From the NCBI GenBank assembly GCA_001600615.1, contig BCKK01000005.1:186001-250000 (forward strand): 64,000 nt of DNA. Reading direction: 5' to 3'. Made by a program: the position numbers and the translations under genes. Source of the DNA: Dioszegia crocea (taxonomy: Eukaryota > Basidiomycota > Tremellomycetes > Tremellales > Bulleribasidiaceae). Below the pieces are notes generated by a model. The model saw only the letters and a list, made by a program, of their open reading frames with translations, was not told the DNA's origin and did no database searches. Each line of letters begins with the position of its first letter. Position 1 is the stretch's first letter. Of this stretch, positions 34,770 through 46,833 are shown piece by piece.

Positions 34770-34957
34770 ATCTGTAGGTACTTTTGGGCTCTCGATAGGC
34801 GAGAATGTAATGTTGTTGTTGCTGGAAAATCTTCACCTCGACAGGCTGCAAGCTGAAACCGCTTACGTCATCTTCCCCTATGTACCAATCTCTCACTCTA
34901 CGCGAATTTGACCTATGAACCCCATCTTCACTCCTATATCATCCACACCGAGCTCCC

Positions 34958-35761
34958 ATGTCATCACCCTTCAATTTCCCTTCCCCATTCCCACCCGCTT
35001 TCCTCGTTCCATCACCGTCTCCACTCGCCGTCCCGTCCCCTCTAGCCGGAATCCTAGCTCAATTCCCCGGTCAATCACCTGCGCCGCTCTTCTCGGTCCT
35101 GAACGGTCTCGGCTCAGCAGGCACGCCTCAGACCCATCTCTCGCTTCCTCAGGGACAACATGGAACTTCGGCATATGATGGACCTGCGCCAAGCTCCAGA
35201 GGAGCGGCAACTGGGGCGCCAAGCGATGTCGAGCTGGATAGCGTTCTGAGTGGGATTGAAGAGGTGTTGAGAGTGTTGGGAAGGCTGGAACAGGTGTTGG
35301 AGATGATACAGTTGGAGCGGAAGGCTGTATTTGAGGGAAGAGCTGGAAATGAGGTTGAAGATGGGAGTATGGCTGGAGTGAATGGCTCGCCAGGCCGTAT
35401 AATGGCTTTACAACAAGAATGTATGTCTTCCATCCCTCGCACGCCGCCGTGCGACAAGACCTACCGTCATTCAGTGAAGACGTGCGTAGCTCAGTATTGA
35501 TATAGTCCAGATGCACAAATACTCCTATCCCTCCAACCGCTCCTAACGTCCACTCTCCTCGGCGCACTCCCCGTCCCACTCACTGCCGCTCTCCCTTCAC
35601 CGTCACCCACATCCACCTCACCCGACGAAAAGCCAATACCGACAATACCCGAGCTAACAGCCTGGGCGGAGAAACGGGCCGAGTTGGAGTTCTCGCGTAG
35701 AGAGGGCGTACGAGCAGGAGCCAAGGCGGTTCTCGACACGCTCAGGACACGACAACAATGA
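34958..35761 (+). CDS. Hypothetical protein with a short coiled coil
   Basis: Exon 1 runs from MSSPFNFPSPFPPAFLVPSP to a helical segment (ELDSVLSGIEEVLRVLGRLE) and RIMALQQE. An intron (donor gtatgt near 35420, acceptor cag near 35512) leads to AQILLSLQPLLTSTLLGALP, and the end is ELTAWAEKRAELEFSRREG and AKAVLDTLRTRQQ, with stop TGA at 35759-35761. The N-terminus is Pro/Ser-rich and disordered. The two helical parts suggest a small scaffold or complex subunit. No family was recognised. It ends 58 bases before the convergent stop of the PH-like gene. Confidence 0.65.
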
Positions 35762-35819
35762 AGGGGTAATCAAACTATATCCATATGTACTGTATCTCTC
35801 TGTCAATCCGTGTACAAGA

Positions 35820-38800
35820 CTAAGCAAAGCGGATAACCCTAGGCCTGTTCTCATCAATCGCTTCCTCCTCCAGTGCAGCGGCAGCAGCAGCAGCAGCCCT
35901 GATTTCTGCAGCTCGAGCAGCGTCAATGGCGTTGATTTCTCCAGCTACAATATCAGCTTCTTATCGCCAAGTAGTAAGAACCAATACACTCACCCAGATC
36001 GACAGCAGACGCCATCATCCTTCTCCGTCTGGATGACGCTCCAGTCCCACCACTGACCATACTCCCCGACATACTCTCCAGTCCGCTCGCATCAGATACT
36101 AGACTGACTGAACTCGCCCCTGATGCCAAAGACGCAGCATACCACTGATCTCCAGTCATGGGGATGGGCGGAGGTGGCGGTGGTGGTGCCTGACGATGAG
36201 GCAATGACGAGGCAAATACGAATTTCGAGTTGGCAGTTTGTCTTTGAGCACCTCCAGCTGGAGGTTGTACAGCTGCGAGTTGGGCGGGATAGGCGGAGGG
36301 GGCGGCAGATGATGATGGAGCACGGCGCGTAGGGGTCATAATTTCGTTACTGCCGAATACGGACGAGGGCGTTCCAGTGGCAGTTGGGCGTGACCTAGAA
36401 TTTGCATTCCGGTGAGAGCCGACGGAGGGCGGTGTGGTTGTTGGAGGAGTGGGGAATAAAGCCAAGGGAAGCTTCTTTGGGGTCCCCTCGATTTCAGCCG
36501 AGGAGAAAGATGATAGGGAAGATTGAGAAGCCTTGAGCGGGAGTGATGTACGTCCCGCTGCAATGGGGGAGACACCAGTAGGTGGAGCAGGCAGAGGAGT
36601 AGTTGGAGGGGGTAAAGACGGAGGAGGGATATTCCGATTCCCAGTCCCTGGCCGACGCCCGACTAGACGGACACTACCCGTCGATCCGGCCGAAGGCGGT
36701 CGATAACCCGCCGGAGGTGAAGGTTTCGTTGACGATCGACCGAACGTCGCGGTGGATCGAACAGTATTGACCGACCCGCCAGAATTGGCCGAATGGCCCG
36801 AAGTATTTGAACGGGTTGAAAATACTGATGGGGCGACAGACCCGATTGATAGGCTAGATGTTTGACGAGGGAGGACGATACTCTTACTGGGTTCGGCAGA
36901 GAGTAAGAGGGGCCGGAGTGGTGAAGCAGGGGAAGAAGAGTGGGTATCTACCGGACTTGCCGAAGTCGATCGGGCGTCCGACCCAATGGCGCGCGAGGGA
37001 GTACGTCCAAGGTGGGGTGACGTCGTAGGAGTGATTTCTGCCAATGGGCGAGGATTTATAATGTCCGATGGTAAAGTAGGTGATTCTGGCCTAGGCGCAG
37101 AATCGAGACGAGGCATCATCGTCGCACGAGGCGTCTCAGTCTCTCCTTTTTTGCCCTTCCCGCTCAAAGCCCTCCGAACACTCATCTTCTTCCTCCGTCT
37201 CTTCTTGCCCGCAGCGCGTTTCTGAGATTTCCCACTGCCCCTCAATTCCTTCCCGGGCGGGACAGGCCATAACCACTCTCTCCACCCAACTCGACCACAC
37301 GCAAGCTGATCAAACGTCTCCAATTTATCCTTCTCCCGCAAGGTACGGATTGCGGGGTGTTCATATCGTGCCCATCGACCAGTAGGCGACATATCATACT
37401 CTGTACGAGTGGCGATGGTACCTTTTGGCGTGCGAGGAGGAGGGTTGGTCCGTGGGTCCCAGATCGAATGACCGAGTGCGAGATGGTGCGTAATGTGATC
37501 TTCGGGCGAGAGGAAACGTTCCTTCATGGCTGCTTCTTGAGCTGCAAGTTGGGCTTGGCGCTCGTCAAATTCGCGTAAAAGGGCATAAGGGGTGTGGATT
37601 GTAGTTGATAATTCTTCTCGTCTGCGCTTGTCAGCTCCTGGTCAAAAGGGGGGTCAAAGAGCTTACCCCATACGCCGTAAGATTGATCGAGTTTCTTTAA
37701 GCCAGAGATCAGTTTCCGACCTGCAGGATCAGCTTTCTTCTCGAATGACAGAACCCATCAAAGTAAGAGCCCAAAACTTACTGATCCTTAAATTGGACAA
37801 ACCAACCCTCCCCTTCTCCCGACCCAAACCAAACCACATCTCTCTTTGTCCTCCTCTCCATCCGATCCGCCTTACTTCCCCCCTCCACAAGAACCTCATC
37901 CGGCTTATGCCCCAAATCCACAACATCTCCAAGTACAACCATACATCCCGCCCGAAGTGCTCGACGACCATACTCTATCTTGTCACTTTCGGGCTGATGC
38001 GCACTTCCCCCAAAGCCCTTGGCGCCACCAGGTCCGAAAGTCTCATTCGTCTTGGGTCGTTTGGATCCAGTCGGCGAAGGATCGAAGAGGTGGAGATGAG
38101 CAACCGACCGTTCGAGCTCAGAGATAGCTTCGGGGTTGTGTGCTGTGGCTTTGGGTTTCGAGTCGCCGATAGCCCCGTTCGATCTGCCAAAGCTGAATGA
38201 ACTGAGGACAAGCGTCATCTTCTTCCACTGTGAAGAGTTTTCCTCGGTCGAACCAAGGCCTGATCCATCTCCACCGAACCTAAGCCCTGCATCACCCATA
38301 GAGTTGAAGCTGGGTGCGAGGTTGCCCGCTGCCCCTGGCCTGGCGCTGGCACTCTTCCCCAAACCATCCCCTTCCTCAGGTTTAGGGTGAACCCTAACCA
38401 CAACTGTCGCTTGCAGGATCCGGACCGCTTCAATCCGCCCCAGATTCGTCGGCGCCTCCGGCATAATGGCGCATAGTGAATCCCTGAACGCCACTTCTGA
38501 CGGTGGGAAATACGTCTCCATATGCCTTTCCGGCCCCATATTCTCCATCCTGAATCCAACGCTTGGCCAGATGGAATCTTTCGATTCGAAATGCTCGACG
38601 ACAGTTTCTTGTTGATTGGAAGAGGGGAAAGTGATGTTGAAGGCAGAGGCATCACGCGCCGCAAAGTCCGGAGTGGATTTATCAGGCGGGGTGGAGATGG
38701 CATTTGTGTGTTGTTGTCTGACACGGGAAGGTGGGGGGAGGTGTGTTGCGGCGGAGGAAGAGGGTGTTGTGCGGGAGATACCATTTGTTGGTGTGTTGAT

Positions 38801-41070
38801 GTTCCCAGAGAGCTTGTGCTCCGATCGAATGGCGGGAGCTAGGATACCTGGGCTATGCTTCGTCGCTGACGCCAGGTTCGCGAAGTTTTCAGCGCCGCCC
38901 ACGTCATATCCCCCACTCCGCGCAGGATCGCTATCCCTACTCGTCGCGCGGCGGTGGTTGACATACAGACTGGATGGGGGAGCGATATGATTAGAGATGG
39001 GCGAAGCGTGTAATGTCTCACTTGCGCTCCGACGGCGAGTTGTTCGGATTTCAGGATTGGCCCGAGGTGTCGTCGGACCGTAAGCTACGGTCGTATCGGA
39101 TGGTCTGCGAGATGCGTTAAATCCCTGTGGAAGATCAAGGAGGGAGACGGAGGGAGCGCTATCAGACAGAGCGAGCAGATTGGTCCGCGGAGGTGTCAGA
39201 TCCGGATACCTTGAATCCTGATTCCGGGCGTGAGTGGGTGGATGGGCCGATGAAAGTGGTGTAGGAGGTGTTCTGATGGTATATGGAGTTTGTACGTCTG
39301 CTTTTGGCGGAAGAGGGAATACTCGAGGTTTAGCCGTCGGTGTAGATGTTTGACGTTCTGACCCTTGACCAAGATTTGACAAGGCGGCAAATATGCCTAC
39401 CTTCTTCCGAGTCTCTGGACCGGGCTCCAACCCTAGGGCCGGACCAAGTGTCTGTAAAGGGGCAGAATAGAATAGACCGCTACTCGAATCGAGGGAAGAT
39501 TGGGTATCGTTCCGACTCGGTTCACGAACCGATACCGCCAGTGACGAAGCGAGGGAGGGTCGTCGATCCATATTTGGTTCATCTGGCATAGACCCAAATG
39601 GACGAGTGAGGGCGTGCCAATCTTGGTTAGAGCCGTATGAGGCCGCAGTGATCGTGTCGGCCGTTTCGGGTCGGCCACCCTTTTTGCCGGTGCCGGTTGG
39701 GGGTGGAGTGGGGAGTGGGCATGTTTCGCCGTGTGGCGTGTGAAGGTTGTAGGAGGATGAAGGGAGGCCAGAGATTGATGATAGAGCTGTTGTTTGGGTC
39801 GAAGGGGATGGGCGGGGATCTTCAGATAGTGAAGAGAGGGAAGGGGCAGTGAATGATGTTTGCACCCGACGGGAGGGTTGGCCTGGCTGTTTGAGGATAC
39901 TTCGGACGGGCTGGGAAGAGCTCGATGGGAGAGAAATCTTGGATGAGGTAGGGAGGGAAGGTGAAGGATTGATGGATCGTTCTTTACTTTCACCTACGCT
40001 GTCAGCTTCGACCCAATTATATGACGACGCCAAGACGTACTCTTACTCTCTGCCCTACTCAACCCTTCCAATTCATCCTCCCATGCTTCTCTCTTCTTAC
40101 CCTCATCCCGCACCTTACCCTTCCGCCCAAACAAACGCCCAACCATCTCTTTCCTATCCTCCTTCTTCTTCTCTTTCCTATACTGCGCATCAATACCAAT
40201 CTCCTTATATCCCCCATCGGGAACAAGCACCTGAAATCCAACACCTCCAGTATCTTTCGAGCGCACACCATGCGCATGTGGATTCCACCTTGACGGTTTC
40301 TTCGCTTCTCCCCCTCCGATCCCAGAGTGCATACTCCCATTCTCACTACCACCGCCCTTACCCTCCGACTCAGACGCCCGCGCCCCTGACAGCTTTTTAG
40401 AAAGCTCCTCCATCCTCAAACGCTCAGCCTTCCTAGCAAGTGCCTCTTGCCTCTCCTTCTCTTTAGACATCACCTCCTCGTGCCTTGACTTCGGCGGGAG
40501 TGGCGGAGCTGGCGTATATTCAGGGATGAAGGCTTCTTCTCCCATAGTTTCCTCCTCGTATCCCCATTCAATCTCATCTTCCAGCCCAATCGCCTCTCCG
40601 GCAGCTTCCTTGGCGCGTCGCCGCTCTGACGCAGTCATCTTAGCCGAATTCCGTCCAGCGTCGCTCGGCGTTTGCAACACAGCAGAACCGAACCCTGAGC
40701 CCGCTTGAGATATAGACGTAGAGAGACCGAGAGTGGAACTAGGGGGGAGTGGAGGCGTCTCGATACCTGGTCCTTGGTATATCGATTGAAGAGGGGTAAG
40801 GGGGCCCGGGAGGCTGAGCTGGAAAGCGGGCGAGGACGATTGGGCATACTGAAAGCCGGAAGTGGAAGAGGATGTGGAGAACGTAAGGGAGTCGAGAGTG
40901 GCTGATGGTGTCATAGATGGGTGAGATGAGGATGAGGGGTTGCTGCCCTCTGCCTGAGCTTTGGCAAGAGCCTCAGCGGCCTGTCGTTCTTTCTTCCGCC
41001 GTATCCGATCGTGGGCAGCTTGGAGGGCTTTGGACTGGGCCGACGATGGCGCGTCCGCCAGGGAGTCCAT
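35820..41070 (-). CDS. Large disordered protein with a PH-like domain
   Basis: The reading frame chains through about five exons. Residues 1-350 are charged, with coiled-coil segments (AAHDRIRRKKERQAAEALAK; EEVMSKEKERQEALARKAER). A long Ser/Pro-rich section follows. A folded block then includes VGFRMENMGPERHMETYFPP, LGRIEAVRILQATVVVRVHP, WKKMTLVLSSFSF, HLHLFDP, ALRAGCMVVLGDVVD and DVVWFGSGEGEGWFVQFKDQ, a beta-strand pattern ending in a W/F helix that fits a divergent, insertion-rich PH fold. After a short exon comes a conserved part (FLSPEDHITHHLALGHSIWD; FDQLACGRVGWREWLWPVPP), a long disordered Ser/Pro stretch, and a polyalanine stretch (AARAAEIRAAAAAAAA) near the end (RPRVIRFA). It could be a membrane- or cortex-associated scaffold. 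No named orthologue is recognised. Confidence 0.72.
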
Positions 41071-42527
41071 GATGGTCCAGATACCGCTGGCGGTGACGCG
41101 TCGGGAGAAGAGCTAGTGGTGGTCTTTGATTAGCTTAGGCTGAGGAAAGCGTGTGTTGAGTCTGTACGTACTGTAGATATATCCAGGAAAGGGGTCTATA
41201 CAGGCAGAGGTTTGGCAATCAGGTCGAATAGGTTGAGTAATACTGTTCAATCACGGTCGAAGATCCCCTGGGAGCTACTGGAACTACTGGAAAGGCGCAA
41301 TGTTTCTGAATCCCTTCCTAGCGTATGGAGCCAAGACATCTCGGTCTCGCCTTGCGACAATCAATTCGGGGGTCCTGCTGGAGCGCAGTGCCCCGAGGCT
41401 AGTGTTTTGAAAGAGTGCCTGTGTCGGAAGTCCAAACAGAGCGATCGCTGTGTGTTGCTGTAGTATGTGTGTTTGGGCGAGATTCAGGTACTAATTGTAT
41501 TGATCGGAGGATGGCCTGTGTGTATTGAGTGAACTAAATCTGATATATCGTGAAGACAGCGTGGTGAGGTTCATGCAAGGCTCAAGCACCACTGCATCAT
41601 CGCAAAACTGCTTACAGGCACCAGGCACTCAGCAGCATCCGATTCCCACATGTCGGAGGCAATGAGCCTGGATTTCTTCCTTCAGCCGTCATCGCCCCAT
41701 TCAACTCGCGTTCCCTCGCTGCAGTGTATGCGCATGCCTAATCTCTGCATGACGCTGCTGGGGCGAAGAGGCTTGCCGCGGAGACGGAGGGAAGGAAATA
41801 GGCGAGGGGCAGCGAGCAGGATAAGGAACGAGGGCAGTTCGCTCGGCGCTCGGCTTGAATGACTCAATGGGAGGACCCCTGATATTTGGACCCTGAGCTC
41901 AAACTCTGAAACTCCGCCCTGAAACAAGGCACGTCAGGCACGATCCGGGTGGCGAATAGTGGCGCCAGCCTTGGCCAGTGGCGTGCGAATTGCATAGAGC
42001 TACCTGCATTGTTGCAGCTGGAATGATCCTCCACGGGCAGAGGCTATCCAAGCCAATCTTTGCACAGCACAGCACCTTGCGATTTCCTATCGCCTGATAC
42101 CGACTCGTACCGGAAGGATTGAGCTCAGGGTGGAAAATGAAGTTGTAAAAAGGATGATTGCGCTCCGAGAGTCCTCCGAAAGCCTAGAGGCATGTGGATG
42201 TGGGCGCCTGATCTCGGAGAGTTTGCCGAATTCTGCTTCGACAGAATTCGAACCAAGAACCTGAGAAGCAGTGTCTAGAAGGTGATGCGCGTTCCAGCCT
42301 GACAATCCATGTTCTGACACGCGTTCGATCGTGGTGAGAGGTTGTCAAAGGGACGAAAAATGACTGGAATGCCCCCGGTGTTAAGGGGGACTTTAGTGGA
42401 ATTAAGGGCCTGGCGTATGACGTCCGCGTCGGATTCCTGGGCTTCTGATTCTTGGGTTCTTTGGTTCTCAGACTTCTTTGAGCTTCTCGGGCGGGCGGGC
42501 CCAGGTGAGCAGCCACGCGACCGAGTG
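41071..42527. other. Intergenic, 1.5 kb without a supported gene
   Basis: No exon chain or motif was seen on either strand. The right part (42350-42500) is likely promoter of the small gene at 42679. It contains AAGGGGGA, like a stress-response element, at about 42383, and repeated TTCT/GGTTCT tracts at 42430-42490. Confidence 0.45.
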
Positions 42528-42536
42528 CTATATAAG
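42528..42536 (+). promoter_or_regulatory. TATA box of the small gene at 42679
   Basis: The sequence GCTATATAAG lies about 145 bases upstream of the ATG, after a GC-rich stretch (GGGCGGGCGGG). A strong TATA box in fungi often goes with strongly inducible genes. Confidence 0.55.
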
Positions 42537-42678
42537 TTCGTGCTGAGTCCAGGGTAGACTCTCGTCCCAAGCATCCTTCCCCACCGATTACTCTGCATAC
42601 GCAAGCTTCCAGTACTGGCCTCAACCAATTGACTACGAGCCCACGCCCTTACGAATTACCACTTCACTCGCCGTCGAC

Positions 42679-43094
42679 ATGTCCAAGTGCCCGGAGTTGC
42701 CAGACTGGTCCGAAGATGGTCAGAAATTCCTTGACACTCAAATTCAAGAAAACAATGGTGGTGTCATGATGGCGAAGCTTCGCACCCGCGTCGCAGCCAG
42801 AGATGGATCGCGAAATGAGCCGACCGAGATTTCGGTCTTTTCTGAAGGTGAGGATTGTGTGCCATGTAGTGATCCCGAGCTGACTTCGACGCAGATGCGC
42901 AAGGGAATCACACCGATCTGTACACGTACAATGTCTTCGATGGTGTCATTGTTCGATACGACAATCCATCCTTGATCCAGAACGGCAACCGACTCCAGAG
43001 TTATCTGAGAAGCGCTGGCTCCAGTCAGCAGCCAATGACCAACGGCGTTGTAGGCCGGAATGAGGGGCCTGCCGATGGCAGTGCCAACGTCTGA
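42679..43094 (+). CDS. Small hypothetical protein, possibly with an alternative membrane tail
   Basis: Exon 1 (42679-42847) starts MSKCPELPDWSEDGQKFLDT and ends EISVFSE. Exon 2 (42895-43094) continues DAQGNHTDLYTYNVFDG, then IVRYDNPSLIQNGNRLQSYL, ending DGSANV. The two give 122 residues in a consistent frame. Just after the stop, a third possible exon (from about 43133, stop at 43200-43202) encodes SKFYVILAVVFGMLSPSLML, a good membrane helix. It would join in frame if a weak donor (gtgcca near 43081) is used. The product would then be a tail-anchored protein. No family was recognised. The TATA box and possible stress elements suggest inducible expression. Confidence 0.6.
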
Positions 43095-43202
43095 GCAGTT
43101 CACTCCAACTAGGTGAATTTTTCAGTCTCAAAGTTCTACGTCATCCTCGCGGTCGTATTCGGAATGCTGTCTCCTTCACTGATGCTTATAGTGCTCGACT
43201 GA

Positions 43203-44102
43203 TACCTCGAACCTCAAACCATGGCGCAAGTACCCATCTCTACGTTTCCTATTGAACCTTCTTTTCTCCTCTGAAAGGGCATCCTATGACTCAAACACTG
43301 TCCATAACATACCATGCAACTGTCCACTGTTTTGATCGCTGCAAATCGTATCCTGTGATTTAGCAGAGCATCATTGCGCCATGAAACGCCGCGAGTAAGT
43401 GACCCCATGGTAGTACCATGATTCTACCGCCGGTGGCAGATGACTTTACTTTGTTTATCCCTTACAAAGTTGATGAATCCTGTCTCATTCATCTGTAATT
43501 CAAATTTCGAACACCATCTATATACCGCCCATACCCTGCTGATTACACTTACATGAAATCTTCATGCCGGCGCCTGAGCTGGGTCAACCGACCGATCCGC
43601 ACTTACAGTTTGCCACTTTGACCCACTTTTCAATATGCCATGGCGATCACATGTACGGCTCGACACATTTCCGTGCCACCTTTCATGTGCCTGACGGAAT
43701 CATGCGCGCAAGACACACCCATCATGCTCCATTCTACTCCCACTCCTCTCGCTCCACAAATCACGCGACGCGTTTGATACCCGTTTGCCAAGGACCAAGA
43801 AGCTGCAAAGCAGACCTGCTTCTACGTCAGAAGGCACTGGATGCTTTACTTGGCTTCTCAGGTTCTTGAGCTGGGGTATGACGCATTACTGACAGGTTCG
43901 CTAGCTTCGAATGTCATCCTTTCATCTCCACCTACTGGACGGAAAGGGCTCTGGCCCGGCGTGGGAAAATCTCTGGGGGCAGTCCGATTACTCCCGCGCA
44001 TCCCGCCCACTCTTGTCTCCAGCGTCACCTCAACCCGTTTTGATTCATCGACATTCACTTGCCTACCACCAACCAGCACACACACGCGCAATTCACAACC
44101 CC
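43203..44102. other. Intergenic, no supported gene
   Basis: Short open frames only. The frame at 43564-43869 is His-rich but has no motif, no splice partners and no clear promoter. Just before 44103 there is a CT/CA-rich stretch typical of a 5' UTR. Confidence 0.45.
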
Positions 44103-44507
44103 ATGACAGCCATACAGCCTGGCCTCATTGCTTTTCTTACACCCAGGCGAGGACCGAGTGAGACCACCCAGCTCTTACATCTGCCTTGGTCGCCTCTCGG
44201 TCAGTTTCTGCTTGATGACGCTTCCCGTACAATCTTTACCGACATCAGAAATGGGGTGTCTGTGACAGGCGATGAGGTGTCGACGGTATGGGCGAAAAGT
44301 GACGTTCAGTCTGTTCAGACGAGTGATGGTAGTCGTCCAATGTCCATGTCACTACCTGTATTCAGTCTGAACGCGAATGGCGGTTTGATTGGATATCCCA
44401 ATCCCGAGCTGTTCACAGGCGGTACGGAGGCGAATGAGAACCTTGGCTTCGTCACTGGTACAGGCGTCTTATCCCTCATGGCTGAGCATTTGAGAGGCCC
44501 GAAGTAA
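44103..44507 (+). CDS. Hypothetical small protein
   Basis: The frame starts MTAIQPGLIAFLTPRRGPSE at the ATG at 44103 and ends LSLMAEHLRGPK, 134 residues. The middle reads LPWSPLGQFLLDDASRTIFT and SLNANGGLIGYPNPELFTGG. An intron starting at the last codons (aa|gtaagt) would change only the final residue before a stop in the next exon. The frame is open upstream to 43911, but that part is low-complexity. No family was recognised; the even, non-repetitive composition argues that it is translated. Confidence 0.5.
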   Translation: MTAIQPGLIAFLTPRRGPSETTQLLHLPWSPLGQFLLDDASRTIFTDIRNGVSVTGDEVSTVWAKSDVQSVQTSDGSRPMSMSLPVFSLNANGGLIGYPNPELFTGGTEANENLGFVTGTGVLSLMAEHLRGPK

Positions 44508-44685
44508 GTCATCGTCTTACTCCTGCTTGAGAATTAGCTCTGACTCCGCTCATATCTGCAGCTGATCTCAAATTCTTCGGACATCACCTACACCTGAGTC
44601 CCCTGTTCCGGCCCAGCAGCTTGATCGATCTAGTTTCAGTCTCCATATTACCATGTATACTTCTTGATCCATTACCCAAACGTAG

Positions 44686-46410
44686 CTACCATCCAATCCT
44701 GACGACTTTCCTCCCAACCCCCTTAGTCCACTCCTTGACAGGCGTCCACCACCCTTTCTCACTTTCGACCCTATTCAGAAAGTCCTGCAGACCTCCTCCG
44801 ACCCCAAAGTATAGAACCTGCATATCAGCATAAGTCCAAATCATACTCTGTGACACCTCCTGCACATCCGCGGCTTTGACATCACACCCACCCAGATTCC
44901 TCCAACATCCAGCAGTCCGACTCACTTTCGCAGCAATAAGCACCACACTTCCTCCCTTTCTCAAATCTACCTTATCCCACTCTTCCCCATCCTTCACACT
45001 CAATCCACTTATCCCAAACCCATCATCGACCCCCGTCACCTCCCCCTTCCCTTGCACCTTCTCCGGTATTCTCCCCTCTGCCCCACTTGCCGCCTTCAAC
45101 ACACCAATCAAATCCCCCACACTCCCTTCCGCATAAATAGTCTCAGCGCTCAAAATCAACCCATACCCCTTCACCTCTCCACCAGCCACAGTCCGTTCCT
45201 CCCTTATCTCAGATGCCAACCCTTTCCAACCTCCATATCTAAATTCCAACTCAACACCCCTTTCCTCCAATAATCGCTTGAAGGCATCTTTTAGTTCTTG
45301 GGTGATTTCTAATTCGCCCGCGTCGGAGAAATCAGGTGCGGTGTCGGTGATTTCCGCTAGATGAGTCGAGGCAGTATCGGTGGAATCTGGAGCTGCGGTG
45401 ATAGGCTCCAGGAGTGTCATAGGTAGGTAAGGGAGAGAAGCGAGGACGAGATTAGGAAGTGAGACGAGAGTCAGGACTGGGAGGTTGTAGTCTTGTAGTA
45501 GTAGTTTAGTTGGCGGTATGGGCGATGGAGGATTTTTGTCGCCGTCGATTTTGGAAGGGTCCATTGGGGATGTAGCGAGTAAGCGGGAGAGTATATATGA
45601 AGAGGGTAGTGCAGTCCCACAACCTATCTATTAGATCAGCACTTGTTCCCTCCTACCCCTTATCCCCCTCCACAACACCCCGTTTCCGCTGCCAGACCGA
45701 CATGCCAGTGACTAAGCGGACATACCTCAATGACGCCCCTCCCTCTAACCCACTCCCCAACATCCCCCTCATCCTCCCTGACGCCCGAAAGAACCTGTAC
45801 AAGATCCACCCCACCTTCCCAAGTTTTCAACCCGCCCTCATATAACCCCGGAATAAGATCAGTGCCCGTCCCTGCTGAAACATAGGCTTCGCCCTGATCT
45901 TGTTCCTTCTCTTTGCCCTTCCCATTGACATTCCCCTCCTCTTTACCCTCTCGCGTACGCCTTTCTGCTACAGCATCGTCGCTGGTATTCGTAGCTTCGT
46001 TGAACTCTGTGCCTAATGATGAAGTAGATGCTAGTTGGAATCGCGCATCGTGTAAATCTCGACGGAGGAGTGGTTGAGGTAGAGCAAAAGGAAGAGGGAG
46101 AGGAGAGTATAGGATCCGAGATGGCAGAGTGGCCAGCTACTACCTTAGTTTGACTCTGCAGCGACGTATAGCATAGTTGGGATTGAAGACGTACGAGCTC
46201 ATCTAGGCTGACTGAGTAGCTCTTTTCGTCCCATACTGACGGCACATCTACTTGCTGATGTGGCTCATCGCATATGAGCTGGTTTGGCGTATCATCCGAA
46301 TCGGGCTCTTCCTAAGCATTCATCAGTCCCGCGTCCTTAGGCCGCTAGAGGGGGACAAGGACTTGGTCAAAATAGGGACGCACGAGATCAAAATTGAATT
46401 TGAACGACAT
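44686..46410 (-). CDS. HPM1: METTL18/HPM1-like protein-histidine N-methyltransferase
   Basis: This SAM-dependent enzyme methylates a histidine of ribosomal protein uL3 in yeast and human. Exon 1 gives MSFKFNFDLVRPYFDQ. The next exons give DVPSVWDEKSYSVSLDEL and, later, LIPGLYEGGLKTWEGGVDLV. The SAM motif spans an intron and reads VIEIGCGTALPSSYILS. The main exon continues KLLLQDYNLPVLTLVSLPNL, has LELEFRYGGWKGLA-type conserved text and the post-motif YGLILSAETIYAEGSVGDLI, and ends LYFGVGGGLQDFLNRVE and KVVRIGW. The order and the W-E-G-G-x-D-L motif are characteristic. A charged linker (EATNTSDDAVAERRTREGK) sits between exons 2 and 3. ATG at 46408-46410; five exons. Confidence 0.9.
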
Positions 46411-46833
46411 TGTCCGCTACGAATATTGAGTTTCACTCGTGTTTCGGAGATAGTACTGATTCTGGGATTGATATCCCCTGTCTTGAGGGTCTTGTGAATG
46501 CTGCTAGTCCTGTAAATGATTTGATGCAAAATTCTCTCAAGCTGCAATCTGAAACATGTCAATAGGATGCTGACGTGACGGCTCTCTCGTCAGCACGAAG
46601 CACAACTTCAACTCGTATGTATCTGTGGTGGGCTATGGGGTCCAGCGCTTGCGCTTTGTGCTAATCTTGCGCAGAGTTTTCAAGACAGCATACATTCATT
46701 AGGTCATATCAACAAGCTACAAATTAAGATTATCATCTACTAAACACAACAAAACAGGTATACCCACCCGGCCCTTAATCACTCCCTCCTGCCCAATCCC
46801 TCTCTGGGTCCCGCTCGTCCCGCCCATTCCGAC

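Noticed and set aside
37592..38200. 202-codon plus-strand open frame
   Set aside because: Antisense to well-supported exons of the PH-like protein gene and without any motif.
42240..42320. tRNA-like B box (GGTTCGAATTC) on the minus strand
   Set aside because: No pairing T stem, acceptor stem or good A box could be found around it.
43564..43869. 101-codon His-rich open frame
   Set aside because: No motif, no splice partners and no promoter signal; His-rich text arises from CAC/CAT-rich DNA.
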